Part shown: piece by piece, positions 26,760 to 35,978 of the stretch
How the letters are laid out: each line of letters begins with the position of its first letter
How positions within the stretch are numbered: the first letter of the stretch is position 1
Source of the DNA: Bacillus sp. ISL-41
Lineage (GTDB): Bacteria > Bacillota > Bacilli > Bacillales > Cytobacillaceae
DNA length: 64,000 nt
Direction: 5' to 3'
Assembly (NCBI RefSeq): GCF_018613235.1
Contig: NZ_JAGGQP010000037.1
Location: forward strand, 1 to 64,000
Program-made: the position numbers and the translations under genes
Notes under the pieces: model-generated
Database searches by the model: none
What the model was told of the DNA's origin: nothing
What the model saw: the letters and a program-made list of their open reading frames with translations, nothing else

Positions 26760-27668
26760 TTACTCATAGTAAGACCATTGTGCATGGCCTGTTAACTCTA
26801 AGTTCTTATTCAGTATCCTTCTTATTGTCCGTTTAGGTATAACCCCATTACACCACTCATAAATGAGGTTAGTAGTAAGCCTCCTGTCAGGGAACAACAA
26901 ATTTAGTTCTCTGAAACTCCCCATGATTGCTATTTCTATTTCTTCATGGGCACCACATCCGCAATTTATATATTTTTTTGGGGCGATGCCGGCGTCCATA
27001 AAGCTATTACAAGCAGGACAGATTATTCCCTTCTGTAGTTGTTCATATTCATAGGATGGCATTCGCTGATAAGGGGATTTGGTTATATGGAGAGATATTA
27101 GTTTTTCAGCTATTGTATGATGCAGGTTGGTCAATTTGGAATGCTTGCTATTCAAGTTTTTTAGGAAACGGTTTAACTGGTTGGGGAGAATGATGGGTGC
27201 ATCCCTCGGGGCCTGGTATAAGGCGAATTCAGGATTATTGAAAATAAGGAGTGCTTTGATTGGTAGTTTAAAGCCGAGACTGATGAGCAGTTGCCGAAAC
27301 AGGGAACTTCCTCGTTTTAGCTGTATAAGAGGATCCTTAACTTCATTGCCGTTGACTTTTTTGAGGTGCTCTCCTTCGTAATAGTAGTCACCTTCGTAAT
27401 ACTTCACATCATTGAAATAAATGGTATCCTGCAAGATGACAGTAGAATCAATTTGGAAAACGGAACCGCCCATCTCAAGGAGCAAATCATTCAAAGTTAG
27501 GTGCTCGATCTCTAGCCCCTTCATCCAGGCATCATATTGAACCTCGCCTTCATATCCTTTCCTCAGGCTATAGTGTCTTTGTCTTTCTTTCTCCGTGAAA
27601 ATCATTCGTGGTTCCAGGAGATTCATAATTTTTAATTCGTCTGATTCTTGCCGACTTTTTAGTATCAT
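26760..27668 (-). CDS. NERD-domain protein with C-terminal zinc-ribbon-like region
   Basis: A 302-residue protein whose N-terminal half is a NERD (nuclease-related) domain: RKGYEGEVQYDAWMKGL, then QIDSTVILQDTIYFNDVKYYEGDYYYEG with the Asp/Glu/Lys-type residues of restriction-enzyme-like folds. The C-terminal part has Cys pairs (IICPACNSFM and NCGCGAHEE) that could bind zinc, followed by a basic helix near the end (GVIPKRTIRRILNK). The start at 27668 is preferred because AAAGG lies nine bases upstream; an ATG at 27677 is in frame. It stands alone. NERD proteins are common in Bacillaceae and their exact role is unknown. Confidence 0.8.
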   Translation of the reverse strand: MILKSRQESDELKIMNLLEPRMIFTEKERQRHYSLRKGYEGEVQYDAWMKGLEIEHLTLNDLLLEMGGSVFQIDSTVILQDTIYFNDVKYYEGDYYYEGEHLKKVNGNEVKDPLIQLKRGSSLFRQLLISLGFKLPIKALLIFNNPEFALYQAPRDAPIILPNQLNRFLKNLNSKHSKLTNLHHTIAEKLISLHITKSPYQRMPSYEYEQLQKGIICPACNSFMDAGIAPKKYINCGCGAHEEIEIAIMGSFRELNLLFPDRRLTTNLIYEWCNGVIPKRTIRRILNKNLELTGHAQWSYYE

Positions 27669-27732
27669 AGTCCACATCCTTTCAACTTATATTCTGGTGT
27701 AAAAAATGCCAAATATCCAGTGAACATTTTAA

Positions 27733-27776
27733 GGCAAAAAAGCCTGCCAATCCCTTGACTGGCAAGCCTTTTTAAA
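27733..27776 (-). terminator. Terminator downstream of the CocE-type gene
   Basis: AAGCCTGCCA and TGGCAAGCCTT pair around ATCCCTTGAC, and the minus-strand reading ends in a T-run. The stretch 27777-27968 also holds three imperfect copies of a GATATTT-N6-GGCAGTCT-like motif (near 27782, 27818 and 27878) and no gene. Confidence 0.65.
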
Positions 27777-27968
27777 AAATGATATTTGTACGGTTGGCAG
27801 TCTAATCGCGAAAATTGAAATTTACACAATTGGCATTCTCATTAAAAAGAGTGATTTTGCATGACCTCAAAAAGTGATATTTAAACAACCGGTAGTCTGA
27901 TCTTGATCTATCGCAGGCAGGCCAATTTAAAAACCAATTCTTCCTCCATCAGTAGGCTGCTCGAAAAA

Positions 27969-29759
27969 TTACTCCTCCACAACCGGCAGCACAATCGATG
28001 ACGGATATGTTGAGTTATTTAAAATCGTCGCGACTCCGCCTAGCTGATTGAGGAGCTGCGGTGCCGGCGACATCGAGTGCGGGAAGTCGCTTGGACCGAT
28101 GGCAACGCGGAGTCTGTGGCCTTCTTTGATGACGAAGTTGCTAGGGAAGATCTCGACGTCCAACTCCATGACTTCATATGGTTTGACTTCCTGGACAGCT
28201 CCCCTTGTAAATGGATGCCATGGCTGGATGTTCTCACCATCGAGGAAGCGGCTCTTGTTTTCGTCGACTGCCCGGTGCGAAGCGGCTAGCCAGCCTGCAG
28301 TAATTTCGCGCGAAGACCCATCAGGCGCAACATCTGTTACTCGCACTGACAGAACTAGTTCACGCGCCGTCGTTTTGGCAAAAATCTTAGCGGCAATCGG
28401 TCCGGATACACGAAGCTCAGCATTAACTGGTGCGGTTGTATAGGTGAGCTCGCCCATTTCAGTCAGCCTGTTATCCTTCGTACATGGCAAGGCATCCGGA
28501 ATTCCGGCCATCCACTGGTTCGTGCTGCCTGAGCAGATGCCGTTTATCGGCTGCTGGAGCATCGTGCTCGACGTCTCTAAAGAGGAAGGACTCTCCTTCG
28601 TCAACTGCTTACCGCTGCGCAAGTAAAACTTCTCGGCATTCACATTCTGATGCGGCCAGCCTGGCTGGACCTCGAAACGGTTTTCTCCCAATACAAACTG
28701 AGTGACATCAGGAATTTTATTGATATTCGTGTTGATTCCCATCAAATATTGGTCAAACCATCGTAACGCAAGCTGATCAAGGGCAGGGACATTGTCGGCC
28801 GGCAAGGCGCTACCGTAGTTTCCGTGCGTCCAGTTTCCCATCAGCAGCTTTGTCTGTACACCATTTGCTTTTAATTTTTCATAAAGAAGCGGGGTGCCGC
28901 GCTGGAAAAGGTCATGAAGTCCGCCGGTGAAAAATGCGGGAACTTCAATTTGATCGGCAACCGCCAGAGGGGAGCGTAACTGTGCGGCTGGTCCATCGTA
29001 TGCGAAGTCGCCGCCTGTAATCGCAGAGCTCAGGGTACTTACTGGAAAGCCTAGCAATTGTCCTGTATGGTTCAATAAAACCGTCGTTCCCATGATAGGG
29101 TCTGACAGAGTGTAGGAAGGAGGGAGCAGGCCGCTGCCGGTCACAAGGCCTAGCCAAAGCGGGATGAATCCTGTGTTCACCATTCCCCCGGACATAAGGA
29201 TGTCGCGGTACATGTCACCCATCGGCACGATCGGGAAAATCGCTTCCAGTCCTTCAGGCTGCTGGGCTGCAGTTAAAAGCTGGTTGATGGCACGATAAGA
29301 GGAGCCGTACAAACCGACCTTGCCATTGCTCCATGGCTGGCTTGCCGCCCATTCGACGAGTTCCTTGCCATCGCGCTGTTCTGCTTCACCGAATGAATCC
29401 CATGCTCCCTGTGAGGCGCCGGTTCCGCGGACATCGACTGCAACATGAGCATAGCCGCGCTTTATAAAATACTCATTAAGGTTTTCTGTGCTGCGCACGT
29501 TTTTGTTATATGGAGTTTGTGTCAGGATGACAGGAAACGGCCCCTGGCCATCAGGCAGATGCACATCAGCCGCTAGAATAACGCCATCTCTCATCGTGAT
29601 GAAAACATCTTTTTCCGTGGTGTAGCTTGAATACTGTTCCGGGCGTTCATAAATCGTCTCTTCCCATTCGTTACTTGAGGCAGAAGCCTGGAAAGGACCA
29701 AGCCCCTGGAACAGGCTGAAGAATAGCAAGAAAGTTAATCCGATATTAAATAATCTCAT
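27969..29759 (-). CDS. Secreted CocE/NonD-family alpha/beta hydrolase
   Basis: A 596-residue exported hydrolase of the X-Pro dipeptidyl-peptidase/cocaine-esterase (S15, CocE) type. I chose the ATG of MRLFNIGLTFLLFF because ACAGGAGGC lies eight bases upstream, inside an in-frame extension. It has a signal peptide to about ASASS, then the alpha/beta-hydrolase domain (FITMRDGVILAADVHLPDG, VDVRGTGASQG) with the nucleophile in GSSY (Ser at about 154) and the later Asp and His (FTGGLHDLFQRG, NWTHGNYG). The C-terminal jelly-roll domain is seen in GPIAAKIFAKTTARELVLSV. Substrate is not clear; peptides or esters are both possible. Confidence 0.87.
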   Translation of the reverse strand: MRLFNIGLTFLLFFSLFQGLGPFQASASSNEWEETIYERPEQYSSYTTEKDVFITMRDGVILAADVHLPDGQGPFPVILTQTPYNKNVRSTENLNEYFIKRGYAHVAVDVRGTGASQGAWDSFGEAEQRDGKELVEWAASQPWSNGKVGLYGSSYRAINQLLTAAQQPEGLEAIFPIVPMGDMYRDILMSGGMVNTGFIPLWLGLVTGSGLLPPSYTLSDPIMGTTVLLNHTGQLLGFPVSTLSSAITGGDFAYDGPAAQLRSPLAVADQIEVPAFFTGGLHDLFQRGTPLLYEKLKANGVQTKLLMGNWTHGNYGSALPADNVPALDQLALRWFDQYLMGINTNINKIPDVTQFVLGENRFEVQPGWPHQNVNAEKFYLRSGKQLTKESPSSLETSSTMLQQPINGICSGSTNQWMAGIPDALPCTKDNRLTEMGELTYTTAPVNAELRVSGPIAAKIFAKTTARELVLSVRVTDVAPDGSSREITAGWLAASHRAVDENKSRFLDGENIQPWHPFTRGAVQEVKPYEVMELDVEIFPSNFVIKEGHRLRVAIGPSDFPHSMSPAPQLLNQLGGVATILNNSTYPSSIVLPVVEE

Positions 29760-29855
29760 GGGCAAGCCTCCTGTAAGGGTTTTCAATACAATGTTACGAA
29801 AAATAGATAGGCACTTATATACGATAAATGTCGTGTTATTAAAATCAACGAAATT

Positions 29856-29898
29856 AAAACAGTGTGATCCACCCGGAGAGGGGAATCACACTGTTTGA
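29856..29898. terminator. Terminator downstream of the M14 carboxypeptidase gene
   Basis: AAAACAGTGTGATCC pairs with GGAATCACACTGTTT. A-rich and T-rich flanks allow it to work toward the minus strand, where the gene at 29904-30968 ends. Confidence 0.85.
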
Positions 29899-29903
29899 AC
29901 ATT

Positions 29904-30968
29904 TTATTCGTCTGCTTCCTCGCTCTGCCTGTTCGTCTGTTCAGGCAGCGTATCCCAGAAGCTAATATCCATTGTTTCGATAGAGTCATCCGCAATAGCT
30001 CTGACTGCAGCATCCAAAGTGGTGATGGTCTGCTTGATCAGGTAGCCATTGCTCTTCTGTCCCAGTGCGTATGGCTCGTAATAATGATCGGACATGCCGC
30101 GCATTTCGAATAATAGAGTCGAGATGTCATAGCGGACAGCCGCTCCGTTACGGCCAATGTTTTCTCCAGTACCGCCGCGGTATTTGCCGATATGGCCCCA
30201 GCCAGTATCCTCAAGCGCATTGTATACGACTGCACCAAGCTTCTTGGAGCCTTCAAGCACCTCCGGCTTTACATTTTCATTTGTAGGGTAAAGAATCGAT
30301 CCAGAAACAAGTTCACCTTCTGTTTCACTAAGGGTGCCCTGGTGATGAAGGTCGATCATGTAATCGATGTCATATTTGGCAAAAACATTCTCGTGAAGCG
30401 CGCGGGCCTCTGGCTCCATCTCGCTAGTTTGCTTTGCGTGCTCACGATTTAAATCAACATAATTTGCATTATAGCGGGTAAGGTGACGGTCGCCATCTGC
30501 ATGGTAATCCTCAAGTGAGAAGTTGACATCGCCCATCGCTCCGTCAGCGTTCAGCATCGGAATCACAAGGATGTTCACATTATCGAGTACTCCACTTGTT
30601 TTACCAGTACCAAGGTGTTTGATGAATTCAAGCGCACCTTCCGTTGTCAGCTGTTCGTTGCCATGCTGCTGAGTCAGGAACAAGATCGTTGGATTTTCAG
30701 GGTTGGAAATATACTTTGCCATGTGAATATCGCGGCCCTTGACTGTCTGGCCAATTACCTCAAGCTCCATTGCCTCTTGTTTGGCATCCTGAGTCTTCAG
30801 GTATTCTGTTAAGCTTTCATATGTATGCAAAATCGATGTTTGTACGGAGCCATTTCCGGCACTCGGTCCATTCCCGACTGCACCTGCAGGCAAGGCTACA
30901 GCAGTCACTGCCCCAAGAGCCATCATACTTGATAAAGAAACAGATAGAACCTTCTTTTTCAAAGTCAT
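29904..30968 (-). CDS. Secreted M14-family zinc carboxypeptidase
   Basis: A 354-residue exported metallopeptidase. The start MTLKKKVLSVSL is chosen because AGGAGG lies seven bases upstream; a second in-frame ATG two codons earlier is too close to it. The signal peptide ends around AGAVG. The zinc site reads QQHGNEQLTTEGA (His-x2-Glu) with the third ligand in DYMIDLHHQG. LNREHAKQT and the late LLFEMRGMSD, with the catalytic Glu, complete the M14 pattern. It probably degrades peptides or wall fragments outside the cell. Substrate cannot be read from sequence. Confidence 0.88.
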   Translation of the reverse strand: MTLKKKVLSVSLSSMMALGAVTAVALPAGAVGNGPSAGNGSVQTSILHTYESLTEYLKTQDAKQEAMELEVIGQTVKGRDIHMAKYISNPENPTILFLTQQHGNEQLTTEGALEFIKHLGTGKTSGVLDNVNILVIPMLNADGAMGDVNFSLEDYHADGDRHLTRYNANYVDLNREHAKQTSEMEPEARALHENVFAKYDIDYMIDLHHQGTLSETEGELVSGSILYPTNENVKPEVLEGSKKLGAVVYNALEDTGWGHIGKYRGGTGENIGRNGAAVRYDISTLLFEMRGMSDHYYEPYALGQKSNGYLIKQTITTLDAAVRAIADDSIETMDISFWDTLPEQTNRQSEEADE

Positions 30969-31163
30969 TGTCATTCCTCCTATTAAACTAGATTCAACTC
31001 TATTTTACGGAATATTATAAAAACAATTAATAGAGTAAGATGCCCATTTTATAGACAAATTTCGGGACGCTAAATAAGTAGTTTGGATAGAGTTTAATCT
31101 TCGGGAACTTGGGTTATATAGGGAAAAAGTAATGAACGAGCTAGAAGAATTGGAAGGGGAAAT

Positions 31164-31191
31164 AAAAAAGCGTGCTAAAAGGCGCACGCTT
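31164..31191 (-). terminator. Terminator of the 57-residue gene
   Basis: AAGCGTGC and GCACGCTT form a stem with a T-run on the minus strand, correctly placed for the small gene at 31267-31440. Confidence 0.75.
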
Positions 31192-31266
31192 TGGTGTGAT
31201 CTTTCTTATTACATTTTGTAGGTGGAGAGGAAAAGCAAAACAAAGAAAAAAGCCAGGAATCCCAGC

Positions 31267-31440
31267 TTAGATTTTTGTCAGTTCTTCCTCAAAATAAAAG
31301 GTGCTCGGATATTCTTTTACAGTGTATGAATATCTTTTCATGTTTTTCACATATTGGGATTTCATGATTGTCACTGTTTCACCGGATTCTTTAATATTGA
31401 CCATCTGACCTGTTTTGTAAAGGTTGCTTGCGCTTTTCAA
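31267..31440 (-). CDS. Small hypothetical protein, 57 residues
   Basis: A short frame with a TTG start, AAAGGG at about 13 bases upstream, an extended -10 element (TGGTATAAT at about 31468-31476 on the minus strand) and a terminator after it, so it has the full layout of a gene. The product (LYKTGQMVNIKESGETVTIM ... VKEYPSTFYFEEEL) looks like a small beta-barrel-type protein. I do not recognise the family; compact proteins of this style are common next to stress genes in Bacillus. Confidence 0.68.
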   Translation of the reverse strand: MKSASNLYKTGQMVNIKESGETVTIMKSQYVKNMKRYSYTVKEYPSTFYFEEELTKI

Positions 31441-31561
31441 TTACCCACGCCCTTTCATGTTCTCTTCATTATACCACATTTTCTGGCTCATTATTGTAAT
31501 TCCATTATGGTCTTTAGGACGATAATTTATAAAACCCTATTTTTGGAAAATTCCTTATTGC

Positions 31562-31590
31562 TTGCACTATCCTTTCAATTCTGTTATTCT
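31562..31590 (+). promoter_or_regulatory. Sigma-A promoter of the cold-shock gene
   Basis: TTGCAC at 31562-31567, a 17-base spacer, and TATTCT at 31585-31590. It leaves a 5' leader of about 115 bases, typical of cold-shock genes whose leader changes structure with temperature. Confidence 0.65.
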
Positions 31591-31711
31591 TAGGAAGAAT
31601 TATTTTTGTTCGGTATGCAAGGAAAGAACATGCACTGCTTGATTCGCCTGGATATCACTGAGACAAGAATAGTAACAAATTGTGTGGATATCACACTAGG
31701 AGGCAACAAAA

Positions 31712-31912
31712 ATGGAAAACGGTAAAGTAAAATGGTTTAACGCAGAAAAAGGTTTCGGATTCATCGAGCGCGAAGGTGGAGAAGACGTATTCGTACACTT
31801 CTCAGCTATCCAAGGCGAAGGCTTCAAGACTCTTGAAGAAGGCCAAGAAGTATCTTTCGACGTTGAGCAAGGTGCTCGTGGACCACAAGCAGCTAACGTT
31901 ACAAAACTATAA
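31712..31912 (+). CDS. Cold-shock protein (CspA/CspB family)
   Basis: A 66-residue RNA chaperone made of a single OB-fold. The RNA-binding motifs [15 protein letters not shown] (RNP1) and DVFVHFSAI (RNP2) are intact. The site AGGAGG lies about eight bases before ATG. Codon use is highly biased, as expected for an abundant protein. Which of the several Csp paralogs this is cannot be told from sequence alone. A strong terminator follows at once. Confidence 0.96.
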   Translation: MENGKVKWFNAEKGFGFIEREGGEDVFVHFSAIQGEGFKTLEEGQEVSFDVEQGARGPQAANVTKL

Positions 31913-31932
31913 TAACGGATTAGCCCATACAA

Positions 31933-31964
31933 ACAAGCTCTGAGTCATCAGAGCTTGTTTTTTT
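31933..31964 (+). terminator. Terminator of the cold-shock gene
   Basis: ACAAGCTCTGA and TCAGAGCTTGT form a perfect 11-bp stem with a T-run. A second stem, AAACCCCGCTCAT/ATGAGTGGGGTTT, lies at 31990-32020. Confidence 0.93.
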
Positions 31965-32323
31965 ATGTTCAGGAATAAAAGTTCATTAAAAAAACCCCGC
32001 TCATAATGAGTGGGGTTTTAATGCGGTAAAGCAATGGTTGTTTTTATTATAGCATAACTTCTACAGCCACTGTTAAAAAAGTTTTTTGTTCGTAAACTTT
32101 GTTGCCTGCACGACCAAAAGTAAAATGAATTCATAACCGAAATTGAATAGAGATCACTCAGCAATAATCAGTGCATGAGAAAATGGGTGAAACAACATCT
32201 ATTTTGGATAAAATGATATAGTTTTGTAGAAAAATCTGAATTTTCCATTGAAGTATCCATACAGGGAGTAGATAATAACCATATAGGTATATATTCATAA
32301 AATGGAGATTCCCGGGGGATGCA

Positions 32324-33559
32324 ATGATAGAGTTCGTAAAAGATTTGATTCTGCATTTTTCAATTATATTATCACTCGGTTTCATGTATAACTTTCTATG
32401 GATGCAAAAACGCTCGGTTTATAAAAAACAAGTTTTTAAAATGGCGATTTTAGCGGCGCTGTTGTTGACTATGGCGCTGCCTGTAAGATTTCATGGCGGG
32501 TTGGAATTTGATTTAAAGCTGATTCCTGTATTCATTGCCTTTTTTTATCTAAGCAGGGTGGATAGCTTTTTGCTTGTGGCTGTCCTGTTGTTATTGCAAG
32601 GGTTTGTTGGAATGGACAAGCTTGCCGTCACTTCCGTCAATTATATCGTCATACTGATTTTGTTTTTTTCGATTGAAAAAGTATATAAGCATACTACTGT
32701 TAACAGAAAAATCGCCCTCGGCCTTTTTGTCTATGGACTAATCACAGTAACCCGGCTTGCGGCTATGATCAACGCCGGCGATGCGGGGGACTATCTGTAC
32801 TTGCTTGTGTTTTCACTGGTCTCTTTTATTGCACTATCGGTCACCATTTATATCATTGAAATGACCAACCTACAGCGGAAATTGATGCATGAGCTTCACA
32901 AGGCAGAGAAATTTTCAGCCATCAGCCAGCTGGCAGCATCGGTGGCCCATGAGATTCGCAATCCAATGACCACAATCAGAGGATTCATGCAAGTCCTTCA
33001 GGGAGAAAGGAATTTGAATGACAACCAGAATCTCTTCATCTCGATTTCTCTTCAGGAGCTTGATCGTACCCAGACAATCATTGATAATTTTTTATCTTTG
33101 GCCAAACCAAATACTGGTAGCATGGCAAAAATAAATGTAAGTGAACTCTTAAAAGAAACGATCGATTTCATGAGATCCTACTCCCATCTCGCCAATACAG
33201 AATTGGTGGAGGCGATTGATAAGGACCTTTGCATCAAAGGCGATGCCCATGAAATCAGGCAGGTTTTTATCAATATCCTGAAAAATGGCATTGAAGCAAT
33301 GCCCGCAGGTGGAAGCATCTACATCATCGCCAAGGTGGACAGGGAAAATGTAAGGATCCAATTCCGTGATGAGGGCGTCGGCATGAATAAAGAACAGCTC
33401 GACAGACTCGGCCACCCCTACTATTCGACAAAGGAAAAAGGGACAGGTCTCGGAATGATGATTTCCTTTGATATCATCCAAAGGATGAGAGGGAAAATCA
33501 ATGTCGAGAGTGAAGAAGGAAAAGGCACCACATTTACGATCCTGCTGCCATGCGAGTAA
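32324..33559 (+). CDS. Membrane sensor histidine kinase, sporulation-kinase type
   Basis: A 411-residue kinase. The first 180 residues form about six membrane helices of the 5TM-LYT-like type. Then comes a dimerisation domain with the phospho-acceptor His209 in SVAHEIRNPMTTIRGF, and the HATPase domain with the N box (NILKNGIEAM), G1 (DEGVGM), and G2 (GTGLGM). The architecture and the RNPMTTIRGF H-box are those of Bacillus KinB-type kinases that feed the Spo0A phosphorelay. No response regulator lies nearby, which also fits an orphan phosphorelay kinase. The ATG follows GGGGG by three to four bases. Confidence 0.88.
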   Translation: MIEFVKDLILHFSIILSLGFMYNFLWMQKRSVYKKQVFKMAILAALLLTMALPVRFHGGLEFDLKLIPVFIAFFYLSRVDSFLLVAVLLLLQGFVGMDKLAVTSVNYIVILILFFSIEKVYKHTTVNRKIALGLFVYGLITVTRLAAMINAGDAGDYLYLLVFSLVSFIALSVTIYIIEMTNLQRKLMHELHKAEKFSAISQLAASVAHEIRNPMTTIRGFMQVLQGERNLNDNQNLFISISLQELDRTQTIIDNFLSLAKPNTGSMAKINVSELLKETIDFMRSYSHLANTELVEAIDKDLCIKGDAHEIRQVFINILKNGIEAMPAGGSIYIIAKVDRENVRIQFRDEGVGMNKEQLDRLGHPYYSTKEKGTGLGMMISFDIIQRMRGKINVESEEGKGTTFTILLPCE

Positions 33560-33583
33560 GAGAGTACGTTTCTTGTCGAAGTG

Positions 33584-33735
33584 CTCTATCGGACAAACGG
33601 AAGGCGGAAGCGAGAGGGAATGTCCGATAGAAGGGCTCTATCGGACAAACAGAAGGCGGAAGCGAGAGAAAGTGTCCGATAAAAAGAACCTACCGTACAA
33701 ACGGAAGCCAGAAAGCGAGATTAAAAATGAAAGAG
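33584..33735. repeat. Three tandem copies of a 52-bp unit
   Basis: ACAAACGG-type landmarks recur at 33593, 33645 and 33697, exactly 52 bp apart. In the first two copies CTATCGGACA pairs with TGTCCGATAG 25 bases later. The third copy has decayed. The array overlaps no gene and lies directly after the kinase stop codon. Confidence 0.88.
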
Positions 33736-33927
33736 AAGGCAGATAACGGTCTTCTTTTTTTATAGGTAGAAATACGAAGATCGCATCAATCAACTGCTTG
33801 CCGGAGTTAACCAGTCGCCTCTGCATTTCAGGGTTGGAAGTTTTTTTAGTGCGTCGAAATACATGATTAAGCTATAATAATTTTTAAAAGATTTTCATAA
33901 TTGTTTACGAGAAAGGGGAAGGACTGC

Positions 33928-35148
33928 ATGTCTGATTTTAATACTTATTTTTTGATGAAGGCTGATGAAGTCATTTCATATGTGAAGGAAAAGACCGATT
34001 TTTTTGATAAAGAGGCTGAATTGAGCTGTACGGAAATTGGGGATGGCAATTTGAATTACGTCTTCCGTGTCATAGATGGGAAATCGGATCAATCATTGAT
34101 TGTGAAGCAGGCTGGTGATACAGCGAGGATTTCCGATGAGTTCAAGCTTTCTACAAACCGGATCAGGATTGAGTCCAATGTGCTTAAGCTTGAGGGAGAA
34201 TTGGCGCCTGGTCTGGTTCCTGATGTATACCTATTTGATGATGTAATGAACTGCTGTGTGATGGAGGACCTGTCTGATCATACGATTCTGCGCACAGCGC
34301 TTAATGAAGGACGGATTTTTCCGAAGCTTGCGGATGACCTGACGACTTTCATGGTCAATACTCTTTTGCTGACATCGGATGTGGTCATGGAGCATAAAGC
34401 GAAGAAGGCGCTTGTCCAGGATTATATCAACCCTGAATTGTGCGAAATTTCCGAGGACCTTGTATACTCTGAACCTTTCACCGACCATAACAGCCGAAAT
34501 GATTTGTTCCCGGCCAATAAGGAATGGATTGAAGAGAATATTTACGGTGATGACAAATTGCGCTTTGAAGCTGCAAAGCTGAAATTTGCTTTCATGACCA
34601 ATGCCCAGGCGCTTGTGCATGGTGATTTGCATTCAGGCTCTGTTTTTGTAAAGGAAGATTCTACGAAAGTAATCGATCCTGAATTCGCGTTTTACGGACC
34701 GATGGGTTATGACGTTGGGAATGTAGTGGCTAACCTGATGTTCGCCTGGTCGCGTGCATATGTAACGAATGCTGATGAGAAGTATGTTTCCTGGCTGGAG
34801 GAAACGATGAAAGATACGGTGAACCTTTTTGCGGAAAAATTCCTGGCAGTCTGGAAGGAAAATGTCACTGATATCATGGCAAAGGAGCAGGGCTTCGATC
34901 GCTGGTATCTGGATTCTGTCCTTCAGGATACGGCTTCCGTAACTGGAATGGAGATGATACGCCGTATTGCAGGATTGGCAAAGGTGAAGGATTTGACGTC
35001 GATTGCTGACGAAAAGCAGCGTGTTACAGCGGAGAGAATCTGTCTGTCAGTCGCAAAGCAGTTCATCTTGAATTCTGCAGCCTACAAAACGGGAGAGCAG
35101 TTTTTACAAGTACTAAAGGATTCAGCTTCAAGCCATAATATGCGATAA
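33928..35148 (+). CDS. mtnK: 5-methylthioribose kinase-like sugar kinase
   Basis: MtnK phosphorylates 5-methylthioribose (or the related 5-deoxyribose) at the 1-position. The start at ATG 33928 is chosen because AAAGGGGAAGG lies just upstream; a TTG at 33901 is in frame. The 406-residue protein has the aminoglycoside-phosphotransferase-type fold, with the nucleotide loop [11 protein letters not shown], the catalytic loop [10 protein letters not shown] and the metal-binding [10 protein letters not shown]. An aldolase gene follows 46 bases later. The expected partner isomerase gene mtnA is not here and no S-box riboswitch is seen upstream. With the aldolase it fits the 5-deoxyribose/methylthioribose disposal route better than classical methionine salvage. 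Confidence 0.88.
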   Translation: MSDFNTYFLMKADEVISYVKEKTDFFDKEAELSCTEIGDGNLNYVFRVIDGKSDQSLIVKQAGDTARISDEFKLSTNRIRIESNVLKLEGELAPGLVPDVYLFDDVMNCCVMEDLSDHTILRTALNEGRIFPKLADDLTTFMVNTLLLTSDVVMEHKAKKALVQDYINPELCEISEDLVYSEPFTDHNSRNDLFPANKEWIEENIYGDDKLRFEAAKLKFAFMTNAQALVHGDLHSGSVFVKEDSTKVIDPEFAFYGPMGYDVGNVVANLMFAWSRAYVTNADEKYVSWLEETMKDTVNLFAEKFLAVWKENVTDIMAKEQGFDRWYLDSVLQDTASVTGMEMIRRIAGLAKVKDLTSIADEKQRVTAERICLSVAKQFILNSAAYKTGEQFLQVLKDSASSHNMR

Positions 35149-35194
35149 TAAGACGTTCCCTATCTAGATTTTTAGAGAAAGAGAGGCGCATCAC

Positions 35195-35836
35195 ATGTTG
35201 CTTCTGGAAGAACGGATGAAAGTCGTTGAATACGGCAAGAAAATCATTTCAAGCGGCCTGACAAAGGGGACGGGTGGAAATATCAGCATTTTCAATCGGG
35301 AAAAGCAGCTGGTTGCCATCAGTCCGAGCGGGATTGACTATTACGATACGAAGCCTGAAGATGTGGTCATCATAAATTTGGATGGCGAAATCGTCGATGG
35401 CAGCAAAAAGCCTTCGAGCGAGCTGGACATGCATTTGATTTTTTACCAGCGCCGAGATGATTTGAACGCACTTGTCCATACCCACTCACCATATGCAAAA
35501 ACGATTGCGACTCTAGGGTGGGACATCCCGCCGATCACGTATTTGGTGGCGTTTGCCGGCCCGAATGTAAGATGCGCTCCCTATGCAACATTCGGGACGA
35601 AGGAGCTGGCGGAAAAAGCATTTGAAGGCATGGTGGACAGAAGAGCCGTGCTGTTGGCGAACCATGGCATGATTACCGGTGCCCATAATATTGAAACTGC
35701 TTTTACAGTTGCTGAGGAAATCGAATTCAGCGCCCAGATTTATTACCAGGCAAAAGCGATTGGTGAACCTACAGAACTATCTGATGAAGAAATGGCACGG
35801 CTGTCAAAGAAATTCGAGAGCTACGGCCAGAGATGA
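35195..35836 (+). CDS. Class II aldolase, 5-deoxyribulose-1-phosphate aldolase type
   Basis: A 213-residue zinc aldolase of the fuculose-phosphate aldolase/ribulose-phosphate epimerase family. Motifs are GTGGNISIF, PSGIDY, the catalytic Glu in PSSELDMH, the zinc ligands in VHTHSPYA and the third His in LANHGMI. Next to an MtnK-like kinase it is most likely the DrdA-type enzyme that splits 5-deoxyribulose-1-phosphate or methylthioribulose-1-phosphate to dihydroxyacetone phosphate and an aldehyde. L-fuculose phosphate is an alternative substrate, but no fucose genes are present. Confidence 0.85.
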   Translation: MLLLEERMKVVEYGKKIISSGLTKGTGGNISIFNREKQLVAISPSGIDYYDTKPEDVVIINLDGEIVDGSKKPSSELDMHLIFYQRRDDLNALVHTHSPYAKTIATLGWDIPPITYLVAFAGPNVRCAPYATFGTKELAEKAFEGMVDRRAVLLANHGMITGAHNIETAFTVAEEIEFSAQIYYQAKAIGEPTELSDEEMARLSKKFESYGQR

Positions 35837-35861
35837 CCCTCTTTTTAGAGGGTTTTTTCTA
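35837..35861 (+). terminator. Terminator of the kinase-aldolase operon
   Basis: ACCCTCT and AGAGGGT with a short T-rich loop, followed by TTTTT, immediately after the aldolase stop codon. Confidence 0.85.
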
Positions 35862-35978
35862 TGCTATGAGGCTCCCCCATAAAATATAGGGGCACAAAAG
35901 TACTAGATTATGCTATGATTATTTAAAAGAAAAAAATGGGCTTTATGGATAGTTTTACTAGAGGGGGACAGGCTGGCT

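Noticed and set aside
28040-30991. Many plus-strand and alternate-frame open frames across the hydrolase and carboxypeptidase genes
   Set aside because: They are shadows of the two minus-strand genes, which have signal peptides, catalytic motifs and ribosome sites.
33740-33927. S-box (SAM) riboswitch before the mtnK-like gene
   Set aside because: Expected from methionine-salvage operons, but the conserved S-box sequence and stem pattern are not present.
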